Positions 9,963 through 19,205 of a stretch of 64,000 nt of DNA are shown here, one piece after another (position 1 is the first letter of the stretch; each line of letters begins with the position of its first letter). The stretch lies in contig NZ_PKMZ01000009.1 in the NCBI RefSeq assembly GCF_002893625.1, positions 62,001 through 126,000 on the forward strand. The letters run 5' to 3'. Source of the stretch: Mangrovicella endophytica. Its GTDB lineage: Bacteria > Pseudomonadota > Alphaproteobacteria > Rhizobiales > Rhizobiaceae. The notes under the pieces are model-generated. The model was not told the origin of the DNA and made no database searches. It worked only from the letters and a program-made list of their open reading frames with translations. A program made the translations under genes and the position numbers.

Positions 9963-11220
9963 CGCCGTCAGCGATGCGAGCGCGGTCCGCCTGACGCGCA
10001 CCGCGCTCGGCACGATGCTGCTGACGCTGCTCGTCGTCTCCTTCACGCCATTCCAGCTGGAGAACGGGCCGTCCACATCCGGCAACCTCGTCAACCAGCT
10101 CGGCTACACCTCGCTCTCCGTCGTCGCACTTGCCGCACATTTCCTATTCACGGAGAAACGTGTGGCGCTCTCGCTGCTGCGGCCGAGCTGGCTGCTGATG
10201 GCGCTCTATCTCGCCTTCTCGATCACCCAGTCGCCGCTCCCGGACGCGGCAACCCGCACGGTGCTCTTCACCCTCTGCTCGATGGTCGCGGTGACGGCCG
10301 CCGTGACCCTGCCACCGGACGCCGCGGCGTTCCGCACGGCACTGAAGACGGCGGCGTTGACCGTGCTGATCCTGTCCTATGTCGGCCTCGTCCTCCTGCC
10401 GCATGCCGCGATCCACGATGGCAGCGGTGTGGAGGAGCAGGCGGGGCTCTGGCGCGGCATCTACAGCCACAAGAACGTCGCGGGACCGATGATGGCGGCG
10501 CTGTTCTTCGCCGGCCTCTATCTCATCCGCAGCGGCGACCGCGCGGTCGGCTGGCTCATCGCGATCCTTTCGGCCATCTTCGTCTTGCGGACGGGGTCGA
10601 AAACCAGTGCCTCGCTCGTTCCAGCCGTCGCCGCGCTGATCATCGGCGCGCGCCTCCTCGGCGGGCGCATGCTGCCGGCCGCGACGGTGGTCGTCATGCT
10701 GGCCCTGATGGGACTTGCGACGATCGGCAGCGTGCTGTCGCCGACACTGGACTCGATCGTGCAGTGGATCCTGCCCGGGACCACCTTCACCGGCCGCACC
10801 GATATCTGGCGCTTCTCCCTCGACCTGCTGCGGCCGCATCAATGGACCGGCTTCGGGCTCGAGACCTTCTGGGGATCGGATCTGACGGAGCGGGCGGAGA
10901 AGCCGTTCGAACTCGCCTGGGATCCGCGCGGCATCGTCAACGGCCATAGCGGCTATATCGACCTGGCGCTGTCGCTGGGTTGGCCCGGCATGGCGGTCGG
11001 CGTCTTCGTCCTCGTGCTGCAGCCCCTCGCCGACTATGTGCGGTGCCGGCCGACGATCGAGAACGAGAGGCTCGCCGACTTCTTCCTGATGGTGCTCGTT
11101 TTCATGCTGCTGAACTCCTTCATGGAGAGCTTCTTCTTCAGCCGCGGCAGTCCGATCTGGATGGCGACGTGGCTGTCGATCGTCGGTCTCCATCTCCTGG
11201 CGCGGTTCAAGCTGAGCTGA
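9931..11220 (+). CDS. O-antigen ligase/polymerase family protein (Wzy/ExoQ-like)
   Basis: A 429-residue integral membrane protein with about ten to twelve hydrophobic segments. It has the hallmark large periplasmic loop between GRTDIWRF and the C-terminal helices, and the motif GIYSHKNVAG seen in ExoQ-type exopolysaccharide polymerases. It would polymerise flipped repeat units in the periplasm, working with the Wzz-like protein encoded at 3211-5172. The start is the ATG of MNSIAVPSRT, inside the end of the preceding glycosyltransferase gene; an in-frame ATG at 9889 would deepen the overlap to 74 bp and is less likely. Confidence 0.84.
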   Translation: MNSIAVPSRTDAVSDASAVRLTRTALGTMLLTLLVVSFTPFQLENGPSTSGNLVNQLGYTSLSVVALAAHFLFTEKRVALSLLRPSWLLMALYLAFSITQSPLPDAATRTVLFTLCSMVAVTAAVTLPPDAAAFRTALKTAALTVLILSYVGLVLLPHAAIHDGSGVEEQAGLWRGIYSHKNVAGPMMAALFFAGLYLIRSGDRAVGWLIAILSAIFVLRTGSKTSASLVPAVAALIIGARLLGGRMLPAATVVVMLALMGLATIGSVLSPTLDSIVQWILPGTTFTGRTDIWRFSLDLLRPHQWTGFGLETFWGSDLTERAEKPFELAWDPRGIVNGHSGYIDLALSLGWPGMAVGVFVLVLQPLADYVRCRPTIENERLADFFLMVLVFMLLNSFMESFFFSRGSPIWMATWLSIVGLHLLARFKLS

Positions 11221-11327
11221 GGCATTCGATGGTGGCGTGGTGGCGGCCGGCACGACCACTGTTCGGCCTTGCGGTGCAGCACGAAAAAACTAGCTTCCGC
11301 CGCACGATCAAGCAGGACCGGAGCCCG

Positions 11328-11813
11328 ATGGAGAAGCTGCGCCTCATCGCAGTCGATGCCGACGACCTCACAATTCTGTCGGCGCATTGCCAGGACGCCC
11401 TCACCAAGCTTTCGGAATGCCGCTACTTCGCCCGCGAGCAGCGTTTCATCATGGCTATGAACCGCTTCGTATGGGAGGAAGCGCAGATGGGTGAACGCAA
11501 GGGGCTGGCACGGCTGCTGCCGCTGCGGCGGCGCGAATACGAGCGGCGGCGCGCAGTGCTGCATTTCGAGCGGGTCCGCCACGTCGCCATGAGCGGACTC
11601 GATCCCGCCGCCATGGCCGAGACGGTCCTGTCGCTCTTGTCCATCCGCTTCAACGAAGCCGAGGCCCCGTCCGGCTCGATCGAGCTTGTATTCGCCGGCG
11701 GCTCCGCGATAAGGCTCGACGTCGAATGCGTCGAGGCGCGGCTGACGGATACGGGCGGCGCCTGGAGCACGACGGCTCGTCCTGACCATGATCGTCCGGA
11801 TCCCGCCGACTGA
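11328..11813 (+). CDS. DUF2948 family protein
   Basis: A 161-residue cytoplasmic protein starting MEKLRLIAVDADDL, matching the alphaproteobacterial DUF2948 family, whose function is unknown. The protein is mostly charged, with Arg/Glu-rich segments and no membrane helix. It lies just upstream of hisD, its usual neighbour in many Rhizobiales as I recall, and is probably co-transcribed with it. The chosen ATG removes a long upstream extension that only overlaps the polymerase gene in another frame. Confidence 0.82.
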   Translation: MEKLRLIAVDADDLTILSAHCQDALTKLSECRYFAREQRFIMAMNRFVWEEAQMGERKGLARLLPLRRREYERRRAVLHFERVRHVAMSGLDPAAMAETVLSLLSIRFNEAEAPSGSIELVFAGGSAIRLDVECVEARLTDTGGAWSTTARPDHDRPDPAD

Positions 11814-11892
11814 TCGTCCGGCCTCGCGGCCAGGCGGGACGGCCGGTGCCGACGGCGAAGACGACGAGCCGCGCAATGAAAGGAATGCAGCA

Positions 11893-13185
11893 TTGCCGGT
11901 GAGGCTCAACATCGCCGACGCCGACTTCGAGGCCCAATTCCAGGCTCTGCTCGGCGCCAAGCGCGAGGTTTCCGAGGATGTCGACGACGCCGTGCGTGCG
12001 ATCATCGCCCGCGTGCGGCGCGAGGGCGACACGGCGCTGATCGCATTGACGCGCCAGTTCGACCAGTTGGAGCTGACGCCCGAGACGCTGCGGGTGGACG
12101 AGGCCGCCATCGACGAGGCCTTTCGTACCACCGCGCCGGAGACGCTGGAGGCGCTGCAGCTCGCGCATCGCCGCATCACCAGTCATCACGAGCGCCAGAA
12201 GCCGACGGACGACCGCTACACCGACGCGCTCGGCGTCGAACTCGGCAGCCGCTGGACGGCGATCGAGTCGGTCGGCCTCTACGTGCCGGGCGGGTTGGCG
12301 AGCTACCCCTCCTCCGTGCTGATGAACGCAGTGCCGGCCAAGGTGGCCGGCGTCGAGCGCATCGCCATGGCGGTGCCAGCGAAGGCTGGCGAGTTGAACC
12401 CGCTGGTGCTGGCGGCCGCGAAGATCGCCGGCGTCAGCGAGATCTATCGCGTCGGCGGCGCTCAGGCCGTCGCCGCCTTTGCCTACGGCACGGCCACGAT
12501 CGCGCCGGTCGCCAAGATCGTCGGGCCGGGCAATGCCTATGTCGCGGCCGCCAAACGGCAGGTCTTCGGCACGGTGGGCATCGACATGGTGGCCGGTCCC
12601 TCGGAGATTCTGGTGATCGCCGACGGCAACAACGACCCGGACTGGCTCGCCGCCGACCTCCTGTCGCAGGCCGAGCATGACGAAGCCGCCCAGTCGATCC
12701 TGATCACCGACGATGCGAGCTTCGGCGACCGAGTGGCGGATGCGGTGGAGAGGCAGCTGGCTCGCCTGTCGCGCCGCGAGACGGCGGCGGCGAGCTGGCG
12801 CGACTTCGGCGCGATTATCGTGGTGGGAGACCTCTCCGAAGCGGTGCCGCTCTCCGACCGCATCGCGCCGGAGCATCTGGAGATCGCGACGGACGAGCCC
12901 GAGCAGCTATTCGACAAGCTGCGCAATGCCGGCGCGGCCTTCCTCGGGCGCCACACGCCGGAGGTGATCGGCGATTATGTCGGCGGCTCCAACCATGTGC
13001 TGCCGACGGCGCGCTCGGCGCGCTTCTCCTCGGGGCTGTCGGTGCTCGACTTCGTCAAGCGCACCTCGATCCTGAAGCTCGATGCCGATGCCTTGCGTGC
13101 TCTCGGGCCCGCCGCGATGGAGCTTGCCCGCGTCGAAGGGCTCGATGCGCATGGCCGCTCCATCGGCATCCGGCTGAACGTCTGA
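11893..13185 (+). CDS. hisD: Histidinol dehydrogenase
   Basis: Catalyses the last two oxidations of histidine biosynthesis, L-histidinol to L-histidine, using NAD and Zn. The family signatures are clear: [27 protein letters not shown], the Zn-site stretch [12 protein letters not shown], the catalytic Glu-His pair in APEHLEIA and the second His site GGSNHVLPT. The start is taken at a TTG because AAAGGAA lies about 10 bases upstream and the protein then begins [16 protein letters not shown], as in rhizobial HisD proteins. An ATG at 11788 would add 35 low-complexity residues and overlap DUF2948; GTG 11899 is also possible. With TTG the length is 430. Confidence 0.95.
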   Translation: MPVRLNIADADFEAQFQALLGAKREVSEDVDDAVRAIIARVRREGDTALIALTRQFDQLELTPETLRVDEAAIDEAFRTTAPETLEALQLAHRRITSHHERQKPTDDRYTDALGVELGSRWTAIESVGLYVPGGLASYPSSVLMNAVPAKVAGVERIAMAVPAKAGELNPLVLAAAKIAGVSEIYRVGGAQAVAAFAYGTATIAPVAKIVGPGNAYVAAAKRQVFGTVGIDMVAGPSEILVIADGNNDPDWLAADLLSQAEHDEAAQSILITDDASFGDRVADAVERQLARLSRRETAAASWRDFGAIIVVGDLSEAVPLSDRIAPEHLEIATDEPEQLFDKLRNAGAAFLGRHTPEVIGDYVGGSNHVLPTARSARFSSGLSVLDFVKRTSILKLDADALRALGPAAMELARVEGLDAHGRSIGIRLNV

Positions 13186-13193
13186 GACCGCGG

Positions 13194-13679
13194 ATGGACG
13201 GGAACAGGCGCAGCACGGGCAAGCTGATCGACGTCGAGCTGGACGAGACGATCGGCCGCGCGACCCCCGATGTGGAGCACGAGCGGGCCGTCGCGATCTT
13301 CGACCTCATCGAGGAGAACGTCTTCAACCCGGCGGGAACGGAGGCCAGCGGCGAGTTCAAGCTGAAACTCTCGCTCGTCGATAAGCGGCTTGTCCTCGAC
13401 ATCCGCGATGCCAAGGGCACGCCGCTCGTCACGCACATCCTGTCGCTGACGCCCTTCCGGCGGGTGATCAAGGACTACTTCCTGATCTGCGACAGCTATT
13501 ACGAGGCGATCCGCAGCGCCACGCCCTCGCAGATCGAGGCGATCGACATGGGCCGGCGCGGCATTCACAATGACGGTTCGCAGACGCTGATGGAGCGGCT
13601 GGCCGGCAAGGTCGAGGTCGACCTCGACACGGCGCGCCGCCTGTTTACGCTGATCTGCGTCCTGCATCGGCGCGGCTGA
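13194..13679 (+). CDS. UPF0262 family protein
   Basis: A 161-residue protein of the UPF0262 family, found in Rhizobiales immediately downstream of hisD; function unknown. Recognisable stretches are [36 protein letters not shown] and the C-terminal [13 protein letters not shown]. It starts 8 bp after the hisD stop, so it is co-transcribed with hisD. It has no membrane segment or signal peptide. Confidence 0.88.
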   Translation: MDGNRRSTGKLIDVELDETIGRATPDVEHERAVAIFDLIEENVFNPAGTEASGEFKLKLSLVDKRLVLDIRDAKGTPLVTHILSLTPFRRVIKDYFLICDSYYEAIRSATPSQIEAIDMGRRGIHNDGSQTLMERLAGKVEVDLDTARRLFTLICVLHRRG

Positions 13680-13683
13680 GCCC

Positions 13684-13797
13684 ATGCGCGTCTACGGTAC
13701 CCCATCCGACGCTGGCGCGGTGGCGAAAGGCCTCATCGCCGACGAGCGGCCGTTCCATGCCGCGGTGGCCCTCGCATCGGTCGAGGGCGGCTGGTGA
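13684..13797 (+). CDS. Possible small protein of 37 residues, coupled to the phosphatase gene
   Basis: An ATG 4 bp after the UPF0262 stop opens a 37-codon frame starting MRVYGTPSDAGAVAKG and ending VEGGW. Its TGA overlaps the GTG start of the next gene as GTGA, the classic arrangement for translational coupling. Codon third positions are nearly all G or C, as in the neighbouring genes. I do not recognise a domain. It could be a real small protein or a leader peptide whose translation opens the phosphatase start site. Confidence 0.5.
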   Translation: MRVYGTPSDAGAVAKGLIADERPFHAAVALASVEGGW

Positions 13798-14282
13798 AGG
13801 CGCCGTTCGAACCGCCCCAGCCGAGCCGCGTCTCGGCCGTGCTGTTCGTCTGCGGCATGAACTCGATCCGCTCGCCCATGGCCGAAGCCCTGGCCAAGGA
13901 CATGCTGCCCAGCTCGATCTATGTCGCCTCCGCCGGCGTGCGGGAGGGCGAGCGCGATCCCTTCGTCGACATCGTGCTGGGGGAAAAGGGCCTCAGCCTC
14001 GGCGAGCGGCCGCCGCAGCGCTTCGACGAGCTGGAGGACAGCTTCTTCGATCTGATCGTCACCATGGCGCCGGAAGCCCATCACGTGCTTCTGGACGCCA
14101 CCGGCACGCAATCCGTTGCCGTGGAGTTCTGGCCAATGCCGGACCCTTCCGTGACGACGGGGAGCCGCGAGCAGATCCTCGATGCCTATCGCGAGTTGCG
14201 CGACCGCATCGAGACGATGATCCGGGAAAGGTTCGCGTCGGGGCGCCCCGCCGATCCAGAGGAGAGCGTCAAGGACGCATGA
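13794..14282 (+). CDS. Low-molecular-weight protein-tyrosine phosphatase / arsenate reductase-like protein
   Basis: A 162-residue protein with the LMW phosphatase fold. The P-loop region reads [17 protein letters not shown], where the usual CX5R motif is CGMNSIR followed by S. The downstream stretch FWPMPDPS carries the Asp of the general-acid loop (DP). It belongs to the Rhizobiales family that follows UPF0262. The biological substrate is unknown. The GTG start overlaps the preceding small ORF by 4 bp, and the 3' end overlaps the convergent engB gene by 14 bp. Confidence 0.85.
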   Translation: MKAPFEPPQPSRVSAVLFVCGMNSIRSPMAEALAKDMLPSSIYVASAGVREGERDPFVDIVLGEKGLSLGERPPQRFDELEDSFFDLIVTMAPEAHHVLLDATGTQSVAVEFWPMPDPSVTTGSREQILDAYRELRDRIETMIRERFASGRPADPEESVKDA

Positions 14283-14943
14283 GGCGGGCGATCTCCGCCT
14301 GCAGATCCTCCAGCCCGCGCCCCTTCTCGGACGAGGTGGCGATCAGCTCGGGATAGGCGGCCGGGCGCTTGACGATCGCCTTGGCGGTCGCCTCCAGGAG
14401 CTTGGGCACGCCGGGCTCCTTGATCTTGTCGATCTTGGTCAGGACGATCTGGTAGGATACCGCCGCCTTGTCGAGGAGGCCGAGCACTTCGAGGTCGTTC
14501 GCCTTCAGCCCATGGCGCGAGTCGATCAGCACGAAGACGCGCTTCAGCGTCGAGCGGCCCCGGAGATAATCGAAGACGAGGCGCGTCCAGGCATCCACCT
14601 GCTCCTTCGGCGCCTGCGCGTAGCCATAGCCCGGCATGTCGACGAGGGCGATCGGCGGCAGGTCGGCGCCCTCGCCGGAAAAGCCGCCGGGCACGAAGTA
14701 GTTCAGCTCCTGCGTCCGGCCGGGCGTGTTGGAGGTGCGCGCCAATCCCTTCTGGCTGAGCAGTGCGTTGATCAGCGAGGACTTGCCGACATTGGAGCGC
14801 CCGGCAAAGGCGATCTCCGGCGGCCCTTCGGGCGGCAGGAACTTCATCGCCGGCACGCCGCGGATGAACACCCAGGGCCGGGCGAAGAAGCGGCGGCGAT
14901 CCTCGCCTTCGAGGATGCCCGAAGGCTCGCCCGTGTCCGTCAT
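14269..14943 (-). CDS. engB: Ribosome biogenesis GTP-binding protein EngB/YsxC
   Basis: A 224-residue essential GTPase that acts in assembly of the large ribosomal subunit. G motifs are visible: G1 [10 protein letters not shown]2 region [10 protein letters not shown]3 DMPGYGYA, G4 TKIDKI. The start is the ATG of MTDTGEPSG, which overlaps the stop of the upstream acetyltransferase gene as ATGA; the longer upstream frame is out-of-frame acetyltransferase sequence. It is last in the rpmH-rnpA-yidC direction and converges with the phosphatase gene, overlapping it by 14 bp. Confidence 0.95.
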   Translation of the reverse strand: MTDTGEPSGILEGEDRRRFFARPWVFIRGVPAMKFLPPEGPPEIAFAGRSNVGKSSLINALLSQKGLARTSNTPGRTQELNYFVPGGFSGEGADLPPIALVDMPGYGYAQAPKEQVDAWTRLVFDYLRGRSTLKRVFVLIDSRHGLKANDLEVLGLLDKAAVSYQIVLTKIDKIKEPGVPKLLEATAKAIVKRPAAYPELIATSSEKGRGLEDLQAEIARLMRP

Positions 14944-15578
14944 TCTGCTCTCTCCAGCGCGTCGATGTCGGCGCCGCGAATGGCACCAAGGTTGCGGGTG
15001 ATCTTCTCCACCGGCCAGTCCCACCAAGCAAGGGCGAGCAGACGGCCGACGCTCGCCTCGTCGAAGCGCATGCGCACCACGCCGGCCGGATTGCCGGCGA
15101 CGATCGCATAGGGCGGCACGTCTTTCGACACGACGGCCCGCGTTCCGACAATGGCGCCGGAGCCGATCGAGATGCCGGGCAGGATAATCGCCTCGCCGCC
15201 GATCCAGACATCGTCACCAACCCGCGTATCGCCGCGCCAGCCGGCCGCCACGCTGGCGACGTCGAACCCCTCCTCCCAGCCATGGCCGAAGATGTTGAAC
15301 GGGTAGGTCGAAAGGCCCGTCATTGCATGGTTGGCGCCGTTCATGACGAAGGTCACGCCGGTAGCGATGGCGCAGAAGCGGCCGATGATCAGCCGATCGC
15401 CGATGAAGGGGTAGTGATGCTTGACGCAGCGGGCGACGAAATGCTCCGGCCCGTCCGGATCGTCATAGTAGGTGAAGGCGCCGATCTCGATCAGCGGATC
15501 GTCGACGATCGGCTGCAGGAAACCGATGCGCCGGTGCGCCGGAACAGGATGCACATCATGGGGGTCTGGCCCGTGCAT
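14940..15578 (-). CDS. Vat/CatB-type O-acetyltransferase (hexapeptide repeat)
   Basis: A 212-residue trimeric left-handed beta-helix acetyltransferase of the virginiamycin/chloramphenicol (Vat/CatB) branch. Diagnostic stretches are [22 protein letters not shown] with the catalytic His, [47 protein letters not shown] and a C-terminal WWDW. Family members acetylate streptogramin A or chloramphenicol, but many chromosomal ones have unknown substrates, so a resistance role is only possible. It sits between yidC and engB, and its stop overlaps the engB start (ATGA), so engB translation is coupled to it. Confidence 0.85.
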   Translation of the reverse strand: MHGPDPHDVHPVPAHRRIGFLQPIVDDPLIEIGAFTYYDDPDGPEHFVARCVKHHYPFIGDRLIIGRFCAIATGVTFVMNGANHAMTGLSTYPFNIFGHGWEEGFDVASVAAGWRGDTRVGDDVWIGGEAIILPGISIGSGAIVGTRAVVSKDVPPYAIVAGNPAGVVRMRFDEASVGRLLALAWWDWPVEKITRNLGAIRGADIDALERAE

Positions 15579-15684
15579 GCTGCATTCCCCGTTCCTGCGG
15601 CCGCGGCAGATCTCTCCCTTGGCCTCGTCGTCTGGCCGAGGCCGCCAAAGCGGCCAGCAACCGGCTCTCAGTCGGCAGGCAGCG

Positions 15685-17520
15685 TCAGCTGCCGGCTTCG
15701 CTCTTCTTCTTGCGCCTGAACGTGTCCCGCAGATTGTCCCAGAGCTCGATCTTGGCGCCGGCGCGCTTCATGATCACCGACTGCTGGATGATCGAGAGCG
15801 TGTTGTTCCAGGTCCAGTAGATGACGAGGCCCGCCGGGAATGAGGCCAGCATGAAGGTGAAGATCACCGGCATCCAGGTGAAGATCGCCTGCTGGGCCGG
15901 ATCCGGCGGCGTCGGGTTCAGCCGCATCTGCAGGAACATCGTGATGCCCATCAGGATCGGCCAGACGCCGACCATCAGGAGATGCGGCAGGGTGATCGGG
16001 ATCAGCCCGAAGAGATTGAAGATGCTCGTCGGATCCGGTGCCGCCAGATCCTGGATCCAGCCGAAGAACGGCGCATGCCGCATTTCGATGGTGACGTAGA
16101 GCACCTTATAGAGGGCGAAGAAGACCGGAATCTGGATCAGCACGGGCCAGCAGCCCGCCGCCGGATTGATCTTCTCCTCCTTGTAGATGCGCATCATCTC
16201 CTGCTGCTGCTTCATCTTATCGTCGGGGAAGCGGTCGCGCAGCTCGGCGAGCTTGGGCTGCAGGACCTTCATCTTCGCCATCGACCGGTAGGACTTCGAA
16301 GCGAGCGGGAAGAACAGGATCTTCAGGACGATTGTGACGACCAGGATCGCGATGCCGAAGTTTCCAGCGAAACGGTAGATCCAGTCGATCGCGTGGAACA
16401 TCGGGCGGGTGATGAAATAGAACCAGCCCCAGTCAATGAGCTGGCCGAACTGGTGGATGTTCAGGCCCTTCTCATAGGCGTCGATGCGATCGACCACCTT
16501 GGCGCCGGCAAAGGTGCGGGCGGTGACCGTCTCGCTGGCGCCCGGTGCGACGGTAACGGGATCGCTAAGATAGTCCGACTGGTAGAAGGGCCGGCCTTCC
16601 GCGGCATAGCGGAAGTTGCCCTGGAAGGTGCGGCCGCTCTGCGGGATCAGCGCCGTCGCCCAATACTTGTCGGTGATGCCGAGCCAGCCGCCATTGGCCT
16701 TTTCCGGCTGCACGCGCTTGTCGTCCTCGATGGCGGCGTATTTCACCTCGGTCAGGCCGGCATCGCCGAAGACACCGAGCAGACCCTCGAACAGGACGTA
16801 GGTCGAGGCCACGGCCGGCTTGGAGAAGCGCACGACGCGGCCATAGGGGGACAGCGTCACCGGCGCGGAGCCGGTGTTCTCAATCCTGTCCTCGACGGTG
16901 AACATGTAGTCCGCATCGACAGAAATGGTGCGGGTGAAGGTGACGCCGGCGCCGTTGGTGGCGGTAAGCGTCACGGGCGCCTGCGGCGTCAGCGTCTGGT
17001 TGCCCGTCGCCTGCCAGACCGTCGACGGCCCCGGCAGCGTGCCGGCATCCGAACCGGAATAGCCGAACTCGGCGAAATAGGCTTCCTGTGCCGCTTCGGG
17101 CGACAAGAGCACGATGGTGGGCGAGCTATCGTCGACCGTCTCGTGATAGTTCTTCAGGCGCAGATCATCGAGCCGCGCACCGGTCAGGTTGATCGAGCCG
17201 GTCAGCGACGGCGTGTCGATGGCGATGCGGCCGCCGCCGGTCCCGATGGCCTCGTCGCGGGTGGCAACGCCCGGCGCCGGGGTGCGAGCCGAATCCGGCG
17301 CGGGCACGACACTCTCGCGCCCGGCAGGCGCAGGGACCGACTGCTGCGGCGTTCCGGCCGGGGTCTGCGGCGTCTGCAGCGAGCCCTTCTCGGCCGCCGT
17401 CGTCGCCTCGAGCTGGCGCTGCGCCTCCATGCGAGGCGCGACGACGAAGTACTGCCAGCCGATCAGGACGGCGATCGACAAGGCGATGGCGATCAGGAAG
17501 TTGCGGTTGTTCTGCATCAT
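15685..17520 (-). CDS. yidC: Membrane protein insertase YidC/Oxa1
   Basis: A 611-residue inner-membrane insertase that works with the Sec translocon and alone. It has an N-terminal anchor helix (residues about 7-26), a Pro/Thr-rich linker, a large periplasmic domain and the C-terminal five-helix Oxa1 core beginning FAGNFGIAILVVTIVLKILFF, with the conserved KMKVLQPKLAELRDRF loop and a basic C-tail (FRRKKKSEAGS). The ATG start overlaps the rnpA stop by one base (TGATG). A small hairpin around 15678-15693 at the stop codon is weak evidence for a terminator. Confidence 0.97.
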   Translation of the reverse strand: MMQNNRNFLIAIALSIAVLIGWQYFVVAPRMEAQRQLEATTAAEKGSLQTPQTPAGTPQQSVPAPAGRESVVPAPDSARTPAPGVATRDEAIGTGGGRIAIDTPSLTGSINLTGARLDDLRLKNYHETVDDSSPTIVLLSPEAAQEAYFAEFGYSGSDAGTLPGPSTVWQATGNQTLTPQAPVTLTATNGAGVTFTRTISVDADYMFTVEDRIENTGSAPVTLSPYGRVVRFSKPAVASTYVLFEGLLGVFGDAGLTEVKYAAIEDDKRVQPEKANGGWLGITDKYWATALIPQSGRTFQGNFRYAAEGRPFYQSDYLSDPVTVAPGASETVTARTFAGAKVVDRIDAYEKGLNIHQFGQLIDWGWFYFITRPMFHAIDWIYRFAGNFGIAILVVTIVLKILFFPLASKSYRSMAKMKVLQPKLAELRDRFPDDKMKQQQEMMRIYKEEKINPAAGCWPVLIQIPVFFALYKVLYVTIEMRHAPFFGWIQDLAAPDPTSIFNLFGLIPITLPHLLMVGVWPILMGITMFLQMRLNPTPPDPAQQAIFTWMPVIFTFMLASFPAGLVIYWTWNNTLSIIQQSVIMKRAGAKIELWDNLRDTFRRKKKSEAGS

Positions 17521-17903
17521 CAGGTTCCAGATCGGCCTTGCTGGGTCCGGCCGTCCGGCCGTTGCGGGTCGCGCTTCGTCCTGCCGCGCTGAATCCGCTG
17601 GGACAATTCGGCGGCCAGTGTCTCGAAGGGGACGCCGATGAGCTCTCGCCGGGCAACCACGACATAGTCATGGCCAGGCTGCATGTCAGCCCCGGCCCCG
17701 AGCCGGACCGCCTCACGCAGCCGGCGGCGGATGCGGTTCCGCACGACGGCGTTGCCGACCTTCTTGGTGATGGTCAGCCCATAGCGAGGCGCGCCGTCGT
17801 CACGACGATCCAGCGCCTCGATGAAGAACAGCGGGCCATTCAGACGCCGACCCTTGCGCGCAGCCAGGAACTCGGCGCGCGCCTTCATGCGCTCGGGAGC
17901 CAC
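17520..17903 (-). CDS. rnpA: Ribonuclease P protein component
   Basis: The 127-residue protein subunit of RNase P, which binds the catalytic RNA and helps 5' maturation of tRNAs. The family RNR motif is present as KKVGNAVVRNRIRRRLRE, preceded by PRYGLTITKK. The frame begins with GTG at 17903, 28 bp after rpmH; ATG 17888 (MKARAEF) is equally plausible and would give 122 residues. Gene order rpmH-rnpA-yidC is the near-universal one. Confidence 0.95.
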   Translation of the reverse strand: MAPERMKARAEFLAARKGRRLNGPLFFIEALDRRDDGAPRYGLTITKKVGNAVVRNRIRRRLREAVRLGAGADMQPGHDYVVVARRELIGVPFETLAAELSQRIQRGRTKRDPQRPDGRTQQGRSGT

Positions 17904-17931
17904 GAGCGACCGCCCGAGGCCGATCGCAGCC

Positions 17932-18066
17932 TTAGGCCGAGAGACGCTTGCGGCCGCGGGCGCGGCGAGCGGCGATGACCTTGCGGCCGCCCTTGGTCTC
18001 CATGCGGGCGCGGAAGCCGTGGCGGCGTTTGCGCACGAGACGCGACGGCTGGTAGGTACGCTTCAT
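17932..18066 (-). CDS. rpmH: 50S ribosomal protein bL34
   Basis: A 44-residue ribosomal protein with the invariant start MKRTYQPS and the basic body [11 protein letters not shown] and [11 protein letters not shown]. The start is fixed by the family; the frame continues upstream without meaning. It is the first gene of the rpmH-rnpA-yidC operon and is preceded by a leader of about 110 bases and a good promoter. Confidence 0.98.
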   Translation of the reverse strand: MKRTYQPSRLVRKRRHGFRARMETKGGRKVIAARRARGRKRLSA

Positions 18067-18184
18067 TGCTTCACATCCCGCGGGCCGTCCGCGGACCTCT
18101 CGATCGTTCCAGAATTTGGATTCCATCGAACGGCGAAGGACGCGCGAGAGACCTCGCGCGGAACACTGCCCGCTCGTCCGGGCG

Positions 18185-18214
18185 CTTATAGGAAGAGCGG
18201 GGCGCAAAAGTCAA
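18185..18214 (-). promoter_or_regulatory. Sigma70-type promoter of the rpmH operon
   Basis: On the minus strand TTGACT (18214-18209) and TATAAG (18190-18185) are separated by 18 bases, close to the housekeeping consensus. This predicts transcription from about 18178 through rpmH, rnpA, yidC and perhaps on to engB. Confidence 0.75.
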
Positions 18215-18329
18215 TCGGCGCACCTGATGGAGAGCCGGCCGCGGCCTTTCCTCAATCCCGCGTGAGGGCGGCCCCTCAACTCGCTACGCCGTTTCCCATC
18301 GCGGCGCAGGGGCGTAAGGAAGAGGCGCC

Positions 18330-19172
18330 ATGTGCCTGCGCGGCGCTCCCACGGACACGCGACCGATGCCCAGCCGGACCGATACAGAATCGTTGCGCGT
18401 CGATCGAGACGCGACGACTCGGCCGGCGCGGCACGGCACCGCCCTGGTGCGTTTCGCACCCCTCGCTATCCTGATCCTCGGTCTCGTCGCGGCCTATCTC
18501 ACAGGCCTCCTCGATCTTCTGTCGCTGCAGGCCCTCTCGGAGCGCCAGGCCATGCTGCGCTCGACCGTCGCCGAAAACGTCATGCTGGCCGCACTGGGCG
18601 CCACGCTCCTCTATGCCGTCGCCATCGCCTTCATCTTCCCCGCGCCTGTCGTCCTGACGCTGGCCGCCGGCCTCCTCTTCCATTGGCCGGTCGCGTTCGT
18701 CATCGTGGTGGTCGGTGCGACCCTCGGCAGCGCAGCCCTCTTCCTCGCAGCGCGAACCGCTCTCGCCGGAACGCTGAAGCGCCGCGCCGGGGGGATGATC
18801 GACCGCTTTGCCCAAGGCTTCATGAGCGACGCCTTCCTTTACATACTGATGCTGCGGCTGACGCCGGTCATTCCGGTCGCTGCAGTCACGATCGGCGCCG
18901 CGGCGCTCGGCACCCGCCTCAGGACCTTCGTGTTTGCTACGGCGCTCGGATTTATCCCGGGTGTTGCGGCCTACACCTATCTGGGGGCGGGACTTGCCGG
19001 CATCCTCGACAGCGCGGCCCATCCGGGCGATCTGACCCTCGCCGATCTCGGATCGACGCGGCTCACAGTCGCCCTTGCGGGCTTGGCCACACTGTCGCTG
19101 CTCGGGGTCGTGCTGAAGAAACTGTGGCTCGATCCACGCTTGCGCCGGCGCGCACATACCTCGGCTCCTTGA
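18330..19172 (+). CDS. TVP38/TMEM64 (VTT/DedA-like) membrane protein
   Basis: A 280-residue inner-membrane protein with about six hydrophobic segments and the VTT domain core, from FPAPVVLTLAAGLLF and GATLGSAALFLAAR to LRLTPVIPVAAVTIGAAAL. DedA-related VTT proteins are implicated in lipid scrambling and proton-dependent transport; the role here is unknown. AAGGAAGAGG just upstream of the ATG supports the start. A MerA-like flavoprotein gene follows 33 bp later, a pairing seen repeatedly for this family, so they probably form an operon. Confidence 0.84.
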   Translation: MCLRGAPTDTRPMPSRTDTESLRVDRDATTRPARHGTALVRFAPLAILILGLVAAYLTGLLDLLSLQALSERQAMLRSTVAENVMLAALGATLLYAVAIAFIFPAPVVLTLAAGLLFHWPVAFVIVVVGATLGSAALFLAARTALAGTLKRRAGGMIDRFAQGFMSDAFLYILMLRLTPVIPVAAVTIGAAALGTRLRTFVFATALGFIPGVAAYTYLGAGLAGILDSAAHPGDLTLADLGSTRLTVALAGLATLSLLGVVLKKLWLDPRLRRRAHTSAP

Positions 19173-19205
19173 GCTACCGAGCCGCATGAACGAAGGTCGG
19201 TCGCC

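Noticed and set aside
14940-15578. Calling the acetyltransferase a resistance gene
   Set aside because: The fold and catalytic His are clear, but chromosomal members of this family have varied or unknown substrates and nothing nearby suggests resistance.
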